Numbered from the stretch's first letter, positions 51,847-64,000 are shown. The stretch: DNA of 64,000 nt from Spirodela intermedia (GCA_902729315.2 LR746272.1:8488327-8552326); one strand, 5' to 3'. Program-made: numbers and translations. The notes: generated by a model from the letters alone, not told the origin.

Positions 51847-52129
51847 ACATATCCAGAGCTCAGATCGGTTAGGGTTAGTCCTCCCCCCCTTTTTATCCAT
51901 CCATCCATCTCTCGAAGGGAGCGTGAAATTCCAACGGTCTCCGGTCGATGGCTCCGGCGATTGTTCGTTCCCTGGAGGTGGGGAGAGAATCAGGAGGATG
52001 TGGGTATTTGATATTATGTATGATTTAATCCCCTGAAAGGTGCAATGTGCAGGCATTAATGCCCAGAGGTTGACGAGAAGAAAAAAAAATTACAATCACT
52101 CTTTGTGAATGGGATTTTTTCTATTTATT

Positions 52130-52438
52130 CCAGTCGGAATCGGAAAACTTTGGATAGGCTGATTTTTTCTCTCTCTCTAGGGTACTTTAAAAATACTAGG
52201 CACCCATTTGTCTGGGTTCCCCGTTTCCATGACACCCATTTTAGAGAGAGAGAGAGAAGATAAATTGTGAGGTAGTGGAGGTTATTATTTTCTTGGGGTT
52301 AATTTCGGGGGTTTATTTTCTAGAAAATGGAAGTCAGATGGGATAAGCTGATTTTAATATTTTTTTCTCTCTCTAGGGTACTTAAAAAATACTAGGGTCC
52401 TTATTTGTGTAGGTTCCCCGTTTCCTTGACACCCATTT

Positions 52439-52472
<34 letters not shown>

Positions 52473-52735
52473 GAGTTAAATTGTGAGGTAGTCGAGCTTA
52501 TTATTTTCTTGGGGTTTATTTTTTGGAAAATGAAAGTCAGATGGGATTAGCTGATGTTTATATTTTTTCTCTCTCTAGAGTACTTAAAAAATACTACGCC
52601 CTTATTTGTGTAGGTTCCTCGCTTCCATGACACCCATTTTAGAGAGAGAGAGAGAGAGGACATAAATTGTGTGGTAGTCGAGGTTAGTATTTTACGTGGG
52701 GTTCGTTCTTCAGAAAATCGATTTCGTGTGGATAG
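52130..52735. repeat. Minisatellite, three units of about 190-203 bp
   Basis: Units begin at GCTGAT(T/G)TT at about 52158, 52347 and 52550, with a partial unit before. Each contains a CTCTCTCTAG arm, GTACTT(T/A)AAAAATACTA, a GTTCC(C/T)CG(T/C)TTCC block and GACACCCATTTTAGAGAGAG. AAATTGTG(A/T)GGTAGT, GGGGTT and GAAAATGGAAGTCAGATGGG-like ends follow. Periods are 189 and 203 bp; the difference includes GA-arm length. Confidence 0.88.
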
Positions 52736-52987
52736 AAGCGAAAAGATATGTTAGCTGACTCTGTCAAGGGGGGATTGACTAGTGGAGATCGGTACAACTC
52801 CGGGTATTGTATAGTGAGACTCTTCTTCAATACCGTGGCTCTCTCTCTATATCTCTATCATATCTTCCCGCTATTACGGAAAGTACAGTTGACTTGGCTT
52901 GAGGATGACATCTGTTGCTTTCAGCCATGGCACCTAACCCACTGTAGCTGGGCTTTCTGCCATTGGGCATTACTAATCAACTCTTCT

Positions 52988-53578
<591 letters not shown>

Positions 53579-53779
53579 TGAGAGGCGGAGTTCATCGAGG
53601 TACAGCCAAGGTGGAGCTTCTTCCGCAGAACGAACACGAGCATACAGGAGGGGAGAGAATCAGTGTGTACACGGTAAACCCATCGTCATTTCCGAAGGAG
53701 CAACCTTCTTCTCCGTCATCGTCGTCTTTGCCGTCGCCGTCATCCTCTTCTGGGATAGACATAGGAACTTTATATCTGC

Positions 53780-54166
53780 TCAGGAAGCACCGCTCCACCA
53801 GCCCACCGTCGTCCAATCGGAGCAGGTGAAGATGAAGGCCTCGCCGGCGGCGGGTCTGGCCTTCCGGCGACCGGCACCGACGGGCACGTTCCGGATGGTC
53901 CCTCCGGCTGTCCAGTACCTCTGGCACGCCCTGCAGAAGTGCCGGGGCTGGTTGACGTTGTAGTTGTTGAAGTAGCAGAACTTGGTGTCCGCGCTGTTGC
54001 ACCTCGGGCACGGCAGAGCCGCCACCGCCGCCGCAACGGTCCTCTTCTCCAACGTGTCCTCCTCCGTCTTCTTCACCTCCTCCTTCCCCGCGCCAGCTTC
54101 CAACAGGATTCTCGTGCCGAAGAGCTTGAATCCTTGCGCGTCCCCGTTGATCCCCAGCTTCGCCAT
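53780..54166 (-). CDS. Short Dof zinc-finger transcription factor
   Basis: A single exon of 128 aa. The Dof domain spans about residues 51-102: [51 protein letters not shown], with zinc ligands Cys53, Cys56, Cys78 and Cys81 (CX2CX21CX2C). Dof proteins bind AAAG cores in promoters. TAGGT(I/M)[11 protein letters not shown] and the N-terminal FKLFGTRI resemble the cycling Dof factor group and small relatives such as COG1/Dof1.5. The normal Dof C-terminal regulatory region is almost missing: only about 25 residues follow, ending [12 protein letters not shown]. It could be a natural short form or a truncation; the big CT tract starts about 200 bp past its stop. A TTAAATA element lies about 90 bp upstream of its start. 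Confidence 0.88.
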   Translation of the reverse strand: MAKLGINGDAQGFKLFGTRILLEAGAGKEEVKKTEEDTLEKRTVAAAVAALPCPRCNSADTKFCYFNNYNVNQPRHFCRACQRYWTAGGTIRNVPVGAGRRKARPAAGEAFIFTCSDWTTVGWWSGAS

Positions 54167-55005
54167 CTGTAGAGCTAACCAGAGAGAGAGAGAGAGGGAG
54201 AGGGAGGGAGAAGGGGAAAGCCTCGAAGCCTTAAGAAACCAGGTAATGGTTATGGTATTTAAGGAGCCAAAAGGGCTGCAACCCCAGCGACTCGGCGATT
54301 CTCCGATGTCATCAAAAGCGACAGAAGGTGATTAAAAGCGAAATGAGCACGAAGCTGAATGGAGGCGGGGGAGGCCCTCCCATTAGAATAGTCAAAGCCA
54401 CTGGTTTATTCCCTGCGCTATGCCGCACTTCCAGATCATCTGGCGGGTAGGTCGTAAACGTCTGTGTATTTACGTCCTCTTCCTCAACTACTGCAGTCTA
54501 CTTTAATCTCTCTTGTCTTTCTCTCTCTATCTCTCGACGTATTTTGTTGGGGAGTCCGGAAAGGGAGAGATCGAGGGTCAACGCCGGCACCGATGTCTTC
54601 AGGATCGAGGCATCTCCGGAGAATAGAAGGAATCTTCTTCTTCCCAGTTCTTCCTTCCCCGTCACCGACCTTTTCCCCCGAGAAAACCTAAAGAAGCTGG
54701 CCGATCATGAGAGGCCATGGAATTAATTAACGAGCGCGGCTTCAAGATTCGTTTCTGTGAACCGGGACGTCTTCTCGGGCTGGAAGACGACGACGGCGAC
54801 TCGAGTTGACTTCCTCTGCTACAGTCGGTCGCATCAGAAGGTCAACCACCCTACATCGAACGTTTACAGGCGAGGAAGGAGGAACTTATTTATGATTAAT
54901 ACCAGCCGGCCGCAGGTCTCTTAACTGGGCACGCTCCCTCTGTACAGGACCTTGAAGAGAGAGAGAAAGGGAGAAGAAGAGCGAGAAGAAGTTGGTGGAG
55001 CGTTC
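54167..55005. other. Dof promoter and PEPC 3' flank
   Basis: 839 bp. A GA-rich block at 54181-54210 lies directly upstream of the Dof start codon (CT on the gene's strand, probable leader). A weak TATA-like TTAAATA (minus) lies at 54256-54262. The right end is the PEPC 3' UTR. No coding exon is seen. Confidence 0.55.
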
Positions 55006-58000
55006 TCAGCCGGTGTTCTGCATGCCGGCGGCGATGCCCTTCATGGTGAGGATGAGGGTGTCTTCCAGGCCGGGGGCGTACTCGCTGGTAGGGTTCAGCT
55101 TCACCAGCTCCGCCGCCGACTTGCCGGACTCGGTGATCTCCTTCGACAGATGAGGCCTCACCTTGACATGGAAATCGGGGTCTCTGATCCGCTTCAGCGT
55201 GCAGGCCTGGCAGACATTGAGCGTCGTGATGTAGGAATCCCTCAACCGCAGCCTCTGCTTCAGGTAGGGATCCCCCTCCAGCAAGTTCTTGTGCCCAGCC
55301 ACCTGCAACATCCTCCCTCCATTGTAAGCTACAGTAGTGGAATCGCATGGAAGAGGAGGAAGAAGGGGGGGGAGGGAATTAGGGTTTCGTCCACCTGGAG
55401 AAGAAGATGCTTCGTCTCGTTGTAGTTGGCCCTCAGGCGCTCCCCGAAGGACCAGAGATCGTCGGAGACCAGGAGCCTGTCGTACAGGGCGGCGATACCC
55501 GGGTCGCCCTTGGCGAAGACCATCTCCACGAGATCGATGGTGACCCTGAAGAAGGGCCATTCGTTGTACATCTCTCGGAGGATATGGAGATTGTTGACGT
55601 CTTTCTCCAGGACATGCTTGAACGCCGCCCCGAAGCCGAGCCACACAGGAAGATGGAACCTCGTCTGCGTCCACGCGAAGATCCACGGGATTGCTCGCAG
55701 GGATTCGATCCCCCCGCTGGGCTTCCTCTTCGACGGCCGGCTCCCGATGTTCATCCTCCCGTACTCCAGCTCCGGCGTAGCCTTCAGTTTCAGAGCTCCA
55801 TTCTTAGCAACGAAGAGGAAGAAGAAGAAGAAGAAGAAGAAGAGGCAGAAGAGCACAGTACAAACCAGGCGGAAGTATTCGACGAATCTGGGTTCCTGGA
55901 AGACGATGGAGCGGTACTCATCTGTGGCGACTACGGCCATCTCGTCCATGAGGGCGCGCCATTCGGGCTTGGGAGAGACGGGGGGGTGCATCCCGTGCTC
56001 GAGGGTGGCGGCGGTGAAACGTTGCAGGGTTCTGAAGCAGAGATGCTCCTCGCCGAAGGACTGCTCGATGACCTCCCCCTGGACAGTCACTCTGAGGGAG
56101 CCATGGACTGTGTCGGGTGGCTGGGAGAGGATGGCGAGATGAGTAGGGCCGCCGCCCCTGCCCACAGTTCCTCCTCGGCCATGGAACATGGTCAGCTTCA
56201 CCCCAAATTCCTTGGCCACCTTCACGAGCTCCTCTTGCGCCTTGTAGAGCTGCCACGCCGCCGATAACCTGCCAGCGTCCTTGCCGGAGTCGGAGTAGCC
56301 GATCATCACCTCCTGCTTGCCGTCGATCCTGTTCTTGTACCAGTCGATGGAGAAGAGGCGGGCGACGGCGGCGGGGGCACCCTCGAGATCTGCGAGCTTT
56401 TCGAAAAGCGGGACCACTCGCAGGGGCTTCTTCACGCGGCACTCCCTCTGCAAGAGCTCCACAGCGAGCACGTCGGACGGGGCGGTCGCCATGGAGATGA
56501 TATAAGCGCCGAAATTGTCGGGAGGGAGCTCAGCGATGACGTTTAGGGTTTCCAGCACGTCGGCGATCTCGTCGGTCTTTGGGAGGTCAGGGCCGAATAG
56601 CGGCCGCTTCCCGCGGAGCTCCGATAGCAGCCATTCCTGCCGCTTCTCCTCCGGCCAGTCGCGGTAAGATCCGATCCCCAGGTGGTTGGTGATGGCGTCC
56701 ATCACGTCGGTGTGGCGATCGGATTCTTGCCGGATGTCCAGCCTGACCAGAGAAAGGCCGAAGGTTGATACCTGGCGGAGGAAGTCGAGGAGACTGCCGT
56801 CGGCGATCGGACGATCGCCGCAGGCGCAGAGCGATCTGTAGCAGAGCTCGAGCGGCTCCAGGAACTGCGGAAGATTCAGATGAGATTGCTCGTTAGGAAC
56901 AGGGGATCGAAGCTCATCGGGTCGGATCGATCAGTCTGGCAATTCGTCTGCCCTAAATTCTCCGGTTAAGAGTCTTCTTTCTGCAATAACAGGACAGTGG
57001 AATCGGGAGCGAGTACCTGCTCGACATTGGTGAAGGTTGCCTCGTCAGGGACGTCGGAGATGCCGTTCGACAGAATCTGGCGTGCGTGCTCCCGCATGTT
57101 GTACAGTTTATCCCTCACATCACCGAGGATCACGCGATACGGCTCGTTTGGCGGGATTTTCTTCCAGAACTCTGCACGAACACGAAGATAGATCGTCGAA
57201 GAACGATGGGAAAGATCGGGCCTATGAATACGCGTCCAAGATTTGAATCGGAAAATACCTATGAAATGCTTCGCATCTTTCTTTGAGGAGCGATGGAGCT
57301 CCTCCGCGCGAACTCTGAGCTCATCACTGCAACGCCACATCGACAGCTGCGATGAAACAGCCATGAATCAATGGTCGGAATTGATTACAGAACGACTCAG
57401 AACCCAAAGCTCCCCCCCTCCCTGATCTCGATACCTCGAACATGAGATCCTCGATCTGCGAGTAGTACAGGTTCGCGGCCATCATCCTCGCCAGCAGGCA
57501 AACATCCCTCGTCACCTCCGGAGTTACTCTGGGATTTCCTGCATTCAGAACGGCAGAGATCATACGTTTCCTGAAGATCTCAATCCATCGCCAGCAGGTA
57601 GATATGAACATCGAGATCATGATCTGAAGGACGCAGAATCGCAATAACCGCGAAGGAAGTAGGAATATACCATCACGGTCCCCGCCCATCCAGGACGAGA
57701 ACTGAATGAGAGGCGCGTTGTAGGGCACGCGCTCGTTGATTCCGATGTTCTTCAAGGCTGTGTCGACCCTGCGCAAGAATCTCGGGACGCCCTTCCAAAT
57801 TGTTTCGTGGAAATAACTCATCCCCGCCCGCATTTCGTCCTGCGGAGTTGGCGGGCTTCTCCTGATCTCATCGGTCCGGAAAGCTGCTTGGATCTGCGGG
57901 GAAGACGACCAAACAAAGGAAAAAATCAGACATCGCGAGGCTCAGAAAATCAAGAACGAGGGATGATTACATACGAATATGCTCAACGAGAGATCATCGA

Positions 58001-58886
58001 TGGATTACCTCCCTCTGAAGGGCTTCGTCAAGCTCGTGCTTGTCATCAGGAGTGATGTCTTTAGCATATAGCTGTGCCAGACAGTTCCGAATCCTGGAAA
58101 AAAGGCTGAATCGTTAGTTCACACGAACGAATTTCATCGATGACGATCTGATGATCTGATGAAAGGTGATTGCAGCAGCACCTCGCATGCTTCTGAAGCA
58201 GTGATCTCCGGACGGATTGGGTGGGATGAGCAGTCAGAACCAGATCCACGGTCTGGTTCTTGAGGGCGTCGAAGACCTCCTGGGGGGACTTCTTCAGCTG
58301 TCCCACGAGCCTCTTCAGCGTCTCCTCGATGTCTGATTCGGTGATGGCGGAGTTTTCATCAGCGAAGTCCCCCTTCTTCAGCTTGATGCGCCTCCGGTAA
58401 GCAATCTGGACCTCCTCGGCCAAGTTGGCCAGGTTGAGCATGTGAGAGAAGGAGCTCGCGACGACAATGGAATCCCCCGGGTCCAAGCTCGTGAGGACGC
58501 TTCCGAGCTCCTCGAGCTTCTGCGGGTCGGTCTTCGTCTCATACTCTGCAGAGAGCTCGTAGCATTCCTGAACCTGCAGATTCACAGATCCCAGTTCGAG
58601 ATTTATTTATCACAAGGATGATACACCCGGAGACGGATAAACCCAGATCAATCACAGTGTTCTTCAGAGAGAGAGAAACGGGGGAGAGAGGATCGGGAGG
58701 ACCGAGACGCACCGTTTCTCTGAGATCTTCGCCATGGAGGTCCTGGAGGATGTCGAGGAACCGATCCAGAAGGAGGGCATCATATTCGACGAGCTTGTCG
58801 TCCTCGGAGACCTTCCCCGGAACCAGGAGCCTCAGGTGAGCGTCAATGGAGGCCATCTTTTCCAGGTTGGTCGCACTGCGAGCCAT
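55006..58886 (-). CDS. PPC: Phosphoenolpyruvate carboxylase, plant type, C3-like
   Basis: Ten exons, complement(join(55006..55302,55395..55781,55866..56864,57017..57171,57259..57346,57435..57538,57671..57893,58009..58093,58182..58573,58713..58886)), 967 aa, the standard length. PEPC carboxylates PEP with bicarbonate to oxaloacetate in the cytosol. The N-terminal phosphorylation motif is [12 protein letters not shown] (Ser13). Active-site blocks: [131 protein letters not shown]. It ends QNTG, typical of plant PEPC. Ala776 in [13 protein letters not shown] is the C3-type residue (serine in C4 forms). Intron 8 (55782-55865) is 84 nt, stop-free and in frame, with a (TTC)n tract on the gene's strand. 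Confidence 0.96.
55818..55848. repeat. (AAG)n tract in PEPC intron 8
   Basis: A short GAA/AAG trinucleotide run, reading as TTC on the coding strand, serves as the polypyrimidine tract of this 84-nt intron. Confidence 0.8.
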
Positions 58887-59234
58887 CTTCTCTGTTTCCC
58901 CACAACCTGTGCTTCTCCGATCGGCGAGAGAGGAAAAGGAAAGGAAGAAGATGGCCGGAGAGACTTGGAGGAACAGTGATAACCCTAGAAACCACAGCCA
59001 CAGGCTCCTTCCCCTTCCTTGCGCCCCTGCAACTCGGTGGAGCACGCAGAGAGAGGTCGCCCAAGAAGTAGCAGACAAAGGAGGAGAGAGAAATCACTCC
59101 ACTCACGTGAAGGAGGGGAGACCACCGCGGCTCAGACGCGGAGAAAAGCAGGGGCGGAGGAGAGAAAGCAACAGGAGGAAGACGACGAAGGGGGAGGGAA
59201 GAAGCCGGCGACGCTCTGCGTCGTCCTCCCCTTC

Positions 59235-59244
59235 CTATTTATAG
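59235..59244 (-). promoter_or_regulatory. Putative PEPC TATA box
   Basis: The minus strand reads CTATAAATAG, a near-ideal plant TATA box, about 350 bases upstream of the PEPC start. It implies a leader of about 320 nt. It is followed downstream by purine-rich sequence. Confidence 0.6.
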
Positions 59245-60009
59245 AGAGAGATTCAGCTCCCCCTTCTTCCTCCTCTTCTCTATGGAAAAACCATCTACTT
59301 CCTTCACGGGACTCAACAGATCCTCGAAAAAGCCGTGTTTTTGCTGCTAACTGTAACGCAATCAAAGTATCTAAGCTCTCTCTCTCCCGCCTCTCTCTCT
59401 CTCTCGCTGCCGACGGCGGCGGGGGAGCAGTGGGCAAGGGACACGTGGCCGAAACGGCGTGGAGGGGAATCACGCCGCATCAAGGGAATATCCGATGGCT
59501 CATATCCGGATTTGGCGGCGGAGGGGAAGACGGGTGGCTGCTGGAGAGCGTCCGTTCCCCACCCCCGCCCCCCGTGGCTCTGCAAATTCCTTCGGCGGGA
59601 TACGAAGATAATTAAATTATTTAAAAGCCCTGATGAATTCTTTTTTACCTGACAAATATGCCCATAATCCATTAATCGCCCATTAATATTTTCTTGGCTA
59701 ATTAGTTTATTTCGCAAAATAATCGTGAGAGCATTGTACGTAACGGCTATAATTATTTTCTAAGCATTTCTTCGTGATTATGGTCCGACTCCGTGTAACG
59801 GCCGGGAGCGGACGGTCCCTTGATATGTGGGGCCCACGAGACCCGATTGCAGGATATCTAGGGTCCGGGTGGGCCCCACGCCACAGTTTGACCGACGTGT
59901 TCTACGGCCTCCCCCTCTTCTTAAGCATTTGATCTCAGGGAAGGTGACTGAAAAATTCAGTAACTACGGCTACAGTCGGTTTAATATTACAGACTACGAG
60001 TCACTCGCC

Positions 60010-60012
<3 letters not shown>

Positions 60013-60051
<39 letters not shown>

Positions 60052-60131
60052 GGGGGGGATAGAGAGAGAGAGAGGGGGAGGGGGTAGAGAGAGCGAGAGG
60101 GGGATAGAGAGAGCGAGAGAGAGAGAGAGGG
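60013..60131. repeat. Purine-rich (GA)n/(GGGGA)n block
   Basis: About 120 bases of GA repeats broken by G-rich GGGGGGAT and GAGGGGGATAG pieces, repeated with small variations. Confidence 0.85.
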
Positions 60132-61248
60132 GACCTTCGCGTAGTTTATTGGGAGAAAACCGTACGATAATAAACATAAAATCAAGGTACGAACTAGTTT
60201 TTTTAATGCACGGACGGCCGTATAATTGACAGTCCGAAACGCATTTATAATTGCTACAAGTGGAGAGACGCAGTAGATTTTCTTGTATTTCATGGCGTCG
60301 TAAGCAAATCAATGATGAGATCATTCCGAAAAGGGAAAAAGGCCAGCCGCCCGGTGATTATTTTACGCTAATGAGAGAGGCTGCTCCTAGTGATTTTATT
60401 ACTCCATTAATCCTCCTCGCGTTTTGACGAAGAGTCCTCCTCCGGCGGATCAGACGGTGCACCGGAACGTGGGTACTCGCCGGAAGGAATATTCCGGCAA
60501 CGAGCTGTCCCCGTCGAGCGCCGGCGAAAGAGGCAACAGGAAGGTGGGCCTCCGTCGCCGTCGGTGGAAGATGAGCTTCCCTGCTCGGGACGGCACGGCA
60601 CGATGGGCTGTCGAGGGACGGACGCTGACTCTGATACTTCCAGAGCGATGATCGATGGAAGGAAGATGGATGGATGATAAGCGGGCTCGCTTCTCTGGTG
60701 GCGGATGCCTATTGGAGGTGGTGGGGTGATAAGGCGGAGGAGCGAGGTCAACGGAAGATTAAATGGCGTTTGGCCCGTACGGGAACAACGGTCCAACATC
60801 TCGATTTCCGACGCTGACCCTTTTGGTTCTATGCCGTTGAATTTTCGGTCATATTGCCCCTACCCCAAGCCCACCTGCAAACCAATATGGCCACTCCTTT
60901 CGCCACGTGGCGCTCTCTCTCTCTCCAAATAACCCCGCGTGGGTAATTCTTCTGATATCCATTGGAACGACTATATGGGTCAGAGGAAGTCAGCTGCTTG
61001 GTTAGCTACCGCCATCCATAAAAATAGTAGATTTGTGGACAGAAAGCTCTCGCAGAGGGCAATACAAACTGATATTATTTTATTACTACAGAAAGAGGAT
61101 TTGCGAGTCCACAAGAATGGTTTTGTCTTGACGAGTGTGTACAAGCCATAGACACCATGCAGAGAAGCTATGAACACGATCAAGCAAGGCAATGCTGGTC
61201 AATCTTGAGCACATGCAAAAGTCAAAGGAAGGAATTTTTTGACCAGGA

Positions 61249-64000
61249 TCAGCTGTCACTCCAGTTCTCGTCGTCGGCTCCCTCGTCGCTGCCCGCACAC
61301 GCCTATGGGTGTTTTACGCAAATTCTTAGCCAGAAATAAAGAGACTCGTAATGTTGCATGCTGGGAAGATGGAAGGAGGAGAATATGGATAGAACCTGGC
61401 GGATGGCAATCGCCTTCTCCAAGATTGCGGCGACCTTGATGTTGGCGGCGGGCTTTGGCGGGAACTGAGGCTTCGATGTTGTTGTGGGCCGCAGCTGGAA
61501 TGACTACCCATTATAGAGAAGTGTCAGAGAAGATCAGAATTGGAGCTCATCAATTCATCCAACAACGAGAAGGATTCAAGCATCAAAGATTAAAACCCCC
61601 CAAAAAAAAACCCTAATTTCGGAAAGTCAGCTCTGCTGTGTTCTAGGGCTTTGGGGATCCTGGTTCATTATCTGAGCCTCATTCTACAAGAGCCCAAAAC
61701 GTTGGCAGGTTTCGAGGTTCATAGATCATGAAGATCATAATCGTTATCATCCTCACCCATAGCCTCGATCAAAACATAAAAAATTAAATGGCTGAGTATA
61801 TCTTTTCCCATATGCAAGCAAGGGCAACGAGTGAGAATACTCAGAGACTCGATCCGACGTTCATAGTGTCAATGGTGGATCAAGGATAAGAGGGTCACCT
61901 TGGTTCGAATCTGATGCAGATAATCCTCCCTCTCATCGGGCTCCTTACCATTCGAAGCCTGGTTCAAATCCTTTTGCCTGCCAAGCTTCTGATGCTCACA
62001 CGAGTGGAGGAATATTATATTCAGTTCTTGCAGACAAATCTATAAACGTAATTAGTGAATTTCTGCAAAAAAGGTCAATACTTACTATGCTTTTCTCGGG
62101 AAGTCCAGTTTGAACAATGGATGGAGGCCTCGGCAGGTCTCCTTCGAGCTGATGGCCGGAAATGGAATTTGTACATTGCCCATCAACAGAATGGTCATTT
62201 TCATGGCTACTGAGCAGGGTATCAGCTACGAACACCACGGGTTTCGTCGCTCTCCACTGTACTGGAGGAAGAGGAGGAGGTGGCGGTGGCTTGCCACTTG
62301 AAGTGGACGGTGCAAAATCTAGAGGTTTGCTTGAGACACAATCAGCTTTTGTTTCCTGTTCAGTGACTGAATCTAGGTTAGGTAAATCTAGAAACTCTGC
62401 GGGCTGAAAAGCAATGCTTCCATTGTCCCCGACCAATTTTTCGAGGTTGGGCACTTGGTCTGTGCTGAGATGCTTCCTTCTGTCAGGTTCCAACAAGCTG
62501 GAAATGCATGCAGCTGATGATGAAAGCCGTGAATCATCACGTATCTCATGGTATTCACTCGCACTCATCTCGTCCTGCGCCCACAACTCGGAGTTTGAAT
62601 CTGAGGGTGGACTGCACGAATCCTCTGAAGAATACGGGCAAGATCTACAGAAAGTGTCATCATCAGATTCAGAACAGCTACCCTGGAATGGAATGGTGGG
62701 GCCTGGAAGCAACTGAAATGAAGGAAACATCAGCTCTTCAATACTTTCGTGGAGATGGCTGTCAGGAAACTCCAATCTCAGTTTAGACGTCTCCAGGCCA
62801 TTCATTGGTTGGAAGGACATCTTCATATGCTCCAAAGGGGGAGATGACTCCTCAGGGCACTTCTGCCTAGGAGGAATGGAATACCCTGTAGGACTGTATC
62901 TAGTATTTTCCATAGTGTTTGGTTCAAGAGATGCCCCAACGAGACCCTTAGTTTCATCACCTGGGATGAAGCTATTCTGGGCATCGTTGCAATCCATATT
63001 CACTTCTCCGGCTGGAGCAGATGTATGAAAGTCAACGCGGTCTTCTTTCCTTTGAAACCCATTTGCCAGAAGTCTGCGAGTCAGGTTTGTGAGACTTGAT
63101 GAAACGCCTATTTTTAGTGGGCCTTGGTGAACTGATCCAGCCTGAGTATTAGAATATGCCAGAGACTCATTTCCAGGAAATTGAACTGATCCAGTCTGTG
63201 TCTCCTGAACTTTGCTCGTTACAGGTTCTGAAAAGACAGGAACGAATTCCAGAGATTCCCTTCTGGGCCTAACGCCATATTGCTCAATTTTCTTGAGTGA
63301 ACTAAAGGATCCCGCTTGGTCAGCAAACACCCCAGAAGGCACACTAAGAGAATGCCAACCAGTGGTGGAATCCAATGCACCATCTTCGAACGACATAGAT
63401 TTGCGTCCCCTGGATGAAACAGTTAATTGGGACACTACTGAACATCCATCATCATGAAACCTAGGAGCAAGCTCGCTCTTCTGTGGATCACAGTTATTAG
63501 CATGAGTATCTGGAAGAGAATTCCCAGCCGTAACATTTGTGACATTGAAGTCTGGAGGTTTTGATGGTTCAAGACCCAAAAGACCACCGTTTGTCCAGAA
63601 TGTAACAGGTTCATCGCAGGTTTGTGGTCCTTCCAATTTCTGATTCTCTGTTCTGACACCACTATCTAACAAACCCTGCAGAGTACAATCTGTAGAGTGA
63701 TTAGAGAGATCAACATTAGCGGACTGAAAAACATTCGCCTCCGGTAAATTGATGCAAGAATTTTTATGATCATCACCAACGGAGCAATCAAAGGGACTGT
63801 TGTCGCGTAATGATTGGCCAGAGACTGGACTCTGGGAAGAAACCATGGTTATTGATTCTCTTGATGCATCTTCGTCCACGGAAATGTGACATGTGATAAC
63901 ATTTTCGACATCCAAGGGAGAAGATCTTGTATTGTGAACATCTTGCGTGCTGTTGGTTGTAGACTCCATTTCTTGATGGCATGAGTTGGGTGGTAGCATC
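61249..64000 (-). CDS. SCAR/WAVE-family protein, C-terminal part
   Basis: Four exons are visible, complement(join(61249..61302,61396..61494,61899..61988,62086..>64000)); the long third-to-last coding exon and the N-terminal SCAR homology domain continue beyond the right edge. SCAR proteins activate the ARP2/3 complex within the WAVE complex to nucleate branched actin. The big exon is low in known domains but has SCAR-like blocks (SYSSEDSCSPPSDSNSELW in spirit, with the real order CPYSSEDSCSPPSDSNSELW) and a proline run GKPPPPPPLPPVQWRATKP. The VCA end is clear: WH2-like DEREDYLHQIRTK, connector NIKVAAILEKAIAIRQ, and acidic tail AGSDEGADDENWSDS with the key tryptophan before the stop. The internal ATG at 63999 is not a start. 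Member (SCAR1-4) is not resolved. Confidence 0.9.

Larger units (their letters stand above)
58887..61248. other. PEPC promoter region and SCAR 3' flank
   Basis: About 2.4 kb without a recognised coding exon. Contains a TATA box for PEPC at 59235-59244 (minus), CT-rich patches near 59378-59404, a purine-rich GA/GGGGA block at 60013-60131, and the SCAR 3' UTR on the right. Frames up to about 198 codons here lack any known domain. Confidence 0.55.

Noticed and set aside
55329-55865. PEPC with a poly-phenylalanine insertion
   Set aside because: The insertion is an 84-nt GT-AG intron; removing it restores the conserved join [16 protein letters not shown]. Kept only as a possible retained-intron finding.
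59019-59615. A 198-codon plus-strand frame upstream of PEPC
   Set aside because: It runs antisense to the PEPC 5' leader and promoter (it covers the TATA box) and has no family resemblance.
60407-60799. A 130-codon minus-strand frame between PEPC and SCAR
   Set aside because: Low-complexity Ser/Pro/Arg composition with no recognisable domain or splice-supported extension.

Overview
The window is nuclear DNA of a land plant, almost certainly a flowering plant. The genes have many short exons with GT-AG introns, encode plant-only proteins (CGL160, Dof, ICR/RIP, SCAR, plant-type PEPC, arogenate dehydrogenase) and are interspersed with long (GA)n/(CT)n microsatellites. I cannot name the species from sequence alone. 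The PEPC has an alanine at the position that is serine in C4 enzymes, so it looks like a C3-type housekeeping enzyme. I rebuilt exon structures by hand from splice sites, reading phase and remembered family sequences. Every multi-exon model given as complete closes in frame.

Layout, left to right: the 3' part of a bifunctional DHFR-thymidylate synthase gene (+, 79-1783); an ICR/RIP ROP-effector gene (-, 2700-3914); a GW2/DA2-like RING E3 ligase gene (-, 6244-10527); a small coiled-coil protein gene (-, 11911-13239), head to head with a PABP-interacting CID-type two-RRM protein gene (+, 14382-18088); plastid arogenate dehydrogenase (+, 19550-21431), tail to tail with UBC13/UBC35-type E2 (-, 21934-26313); an FMN hydrolase with an eroded riboflavin-kinase domain (-, 26846-30944); a 14-3-3 gene (-, 31790-34880); a DUF676-type lipase/esterase gene (-, 35633-39157); a solitary intact retrotransposon-type gag ORF (-, 39772-40959); ALG9 mannosyltransferase (-, 41605-46556), head to head at 375 bp with CGL160 (+, 46932-51846); a repeat-rich gap; a very short Dof factor (-, 53780-54166); PEPC (-, 55006-58886); and the 3' part of a SCAR/WAVE gene (-, 61249 to the right edge).

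The genes are unrelated in pathway, which is normal for plant chromosomes. They cover tyrosine and folate/thymidylate synthesis, flavin turnover, N-glycan assembly, chloroplast ATP synthase assembly, anaplerotic carbon fixation, ubiquitin signalling, ROP/SCAR cytoskeletal control and mRNA/PABP regulation. I see no operon-like system, CRISPR array, tRNA or rRNA.

The best leads are: a riboflavin-kinase half that has lost its signature motifs while the FMN phosphatase half is intact; an uninterrupted gag ORF with no pol, a candidate domesticated gene; four GC-AG introns among about 91; two stop-free introns of length 3n (RING and PEPC genes); an intronic G-run array beside one GC donor; a roughly 195-bp minisatellite whose units carry inverted CT/GA arms, next to a 590-bp polypyrimidine tract; and a 128-residue Dof protein with almost nothing beyond its DNA-binding domain.
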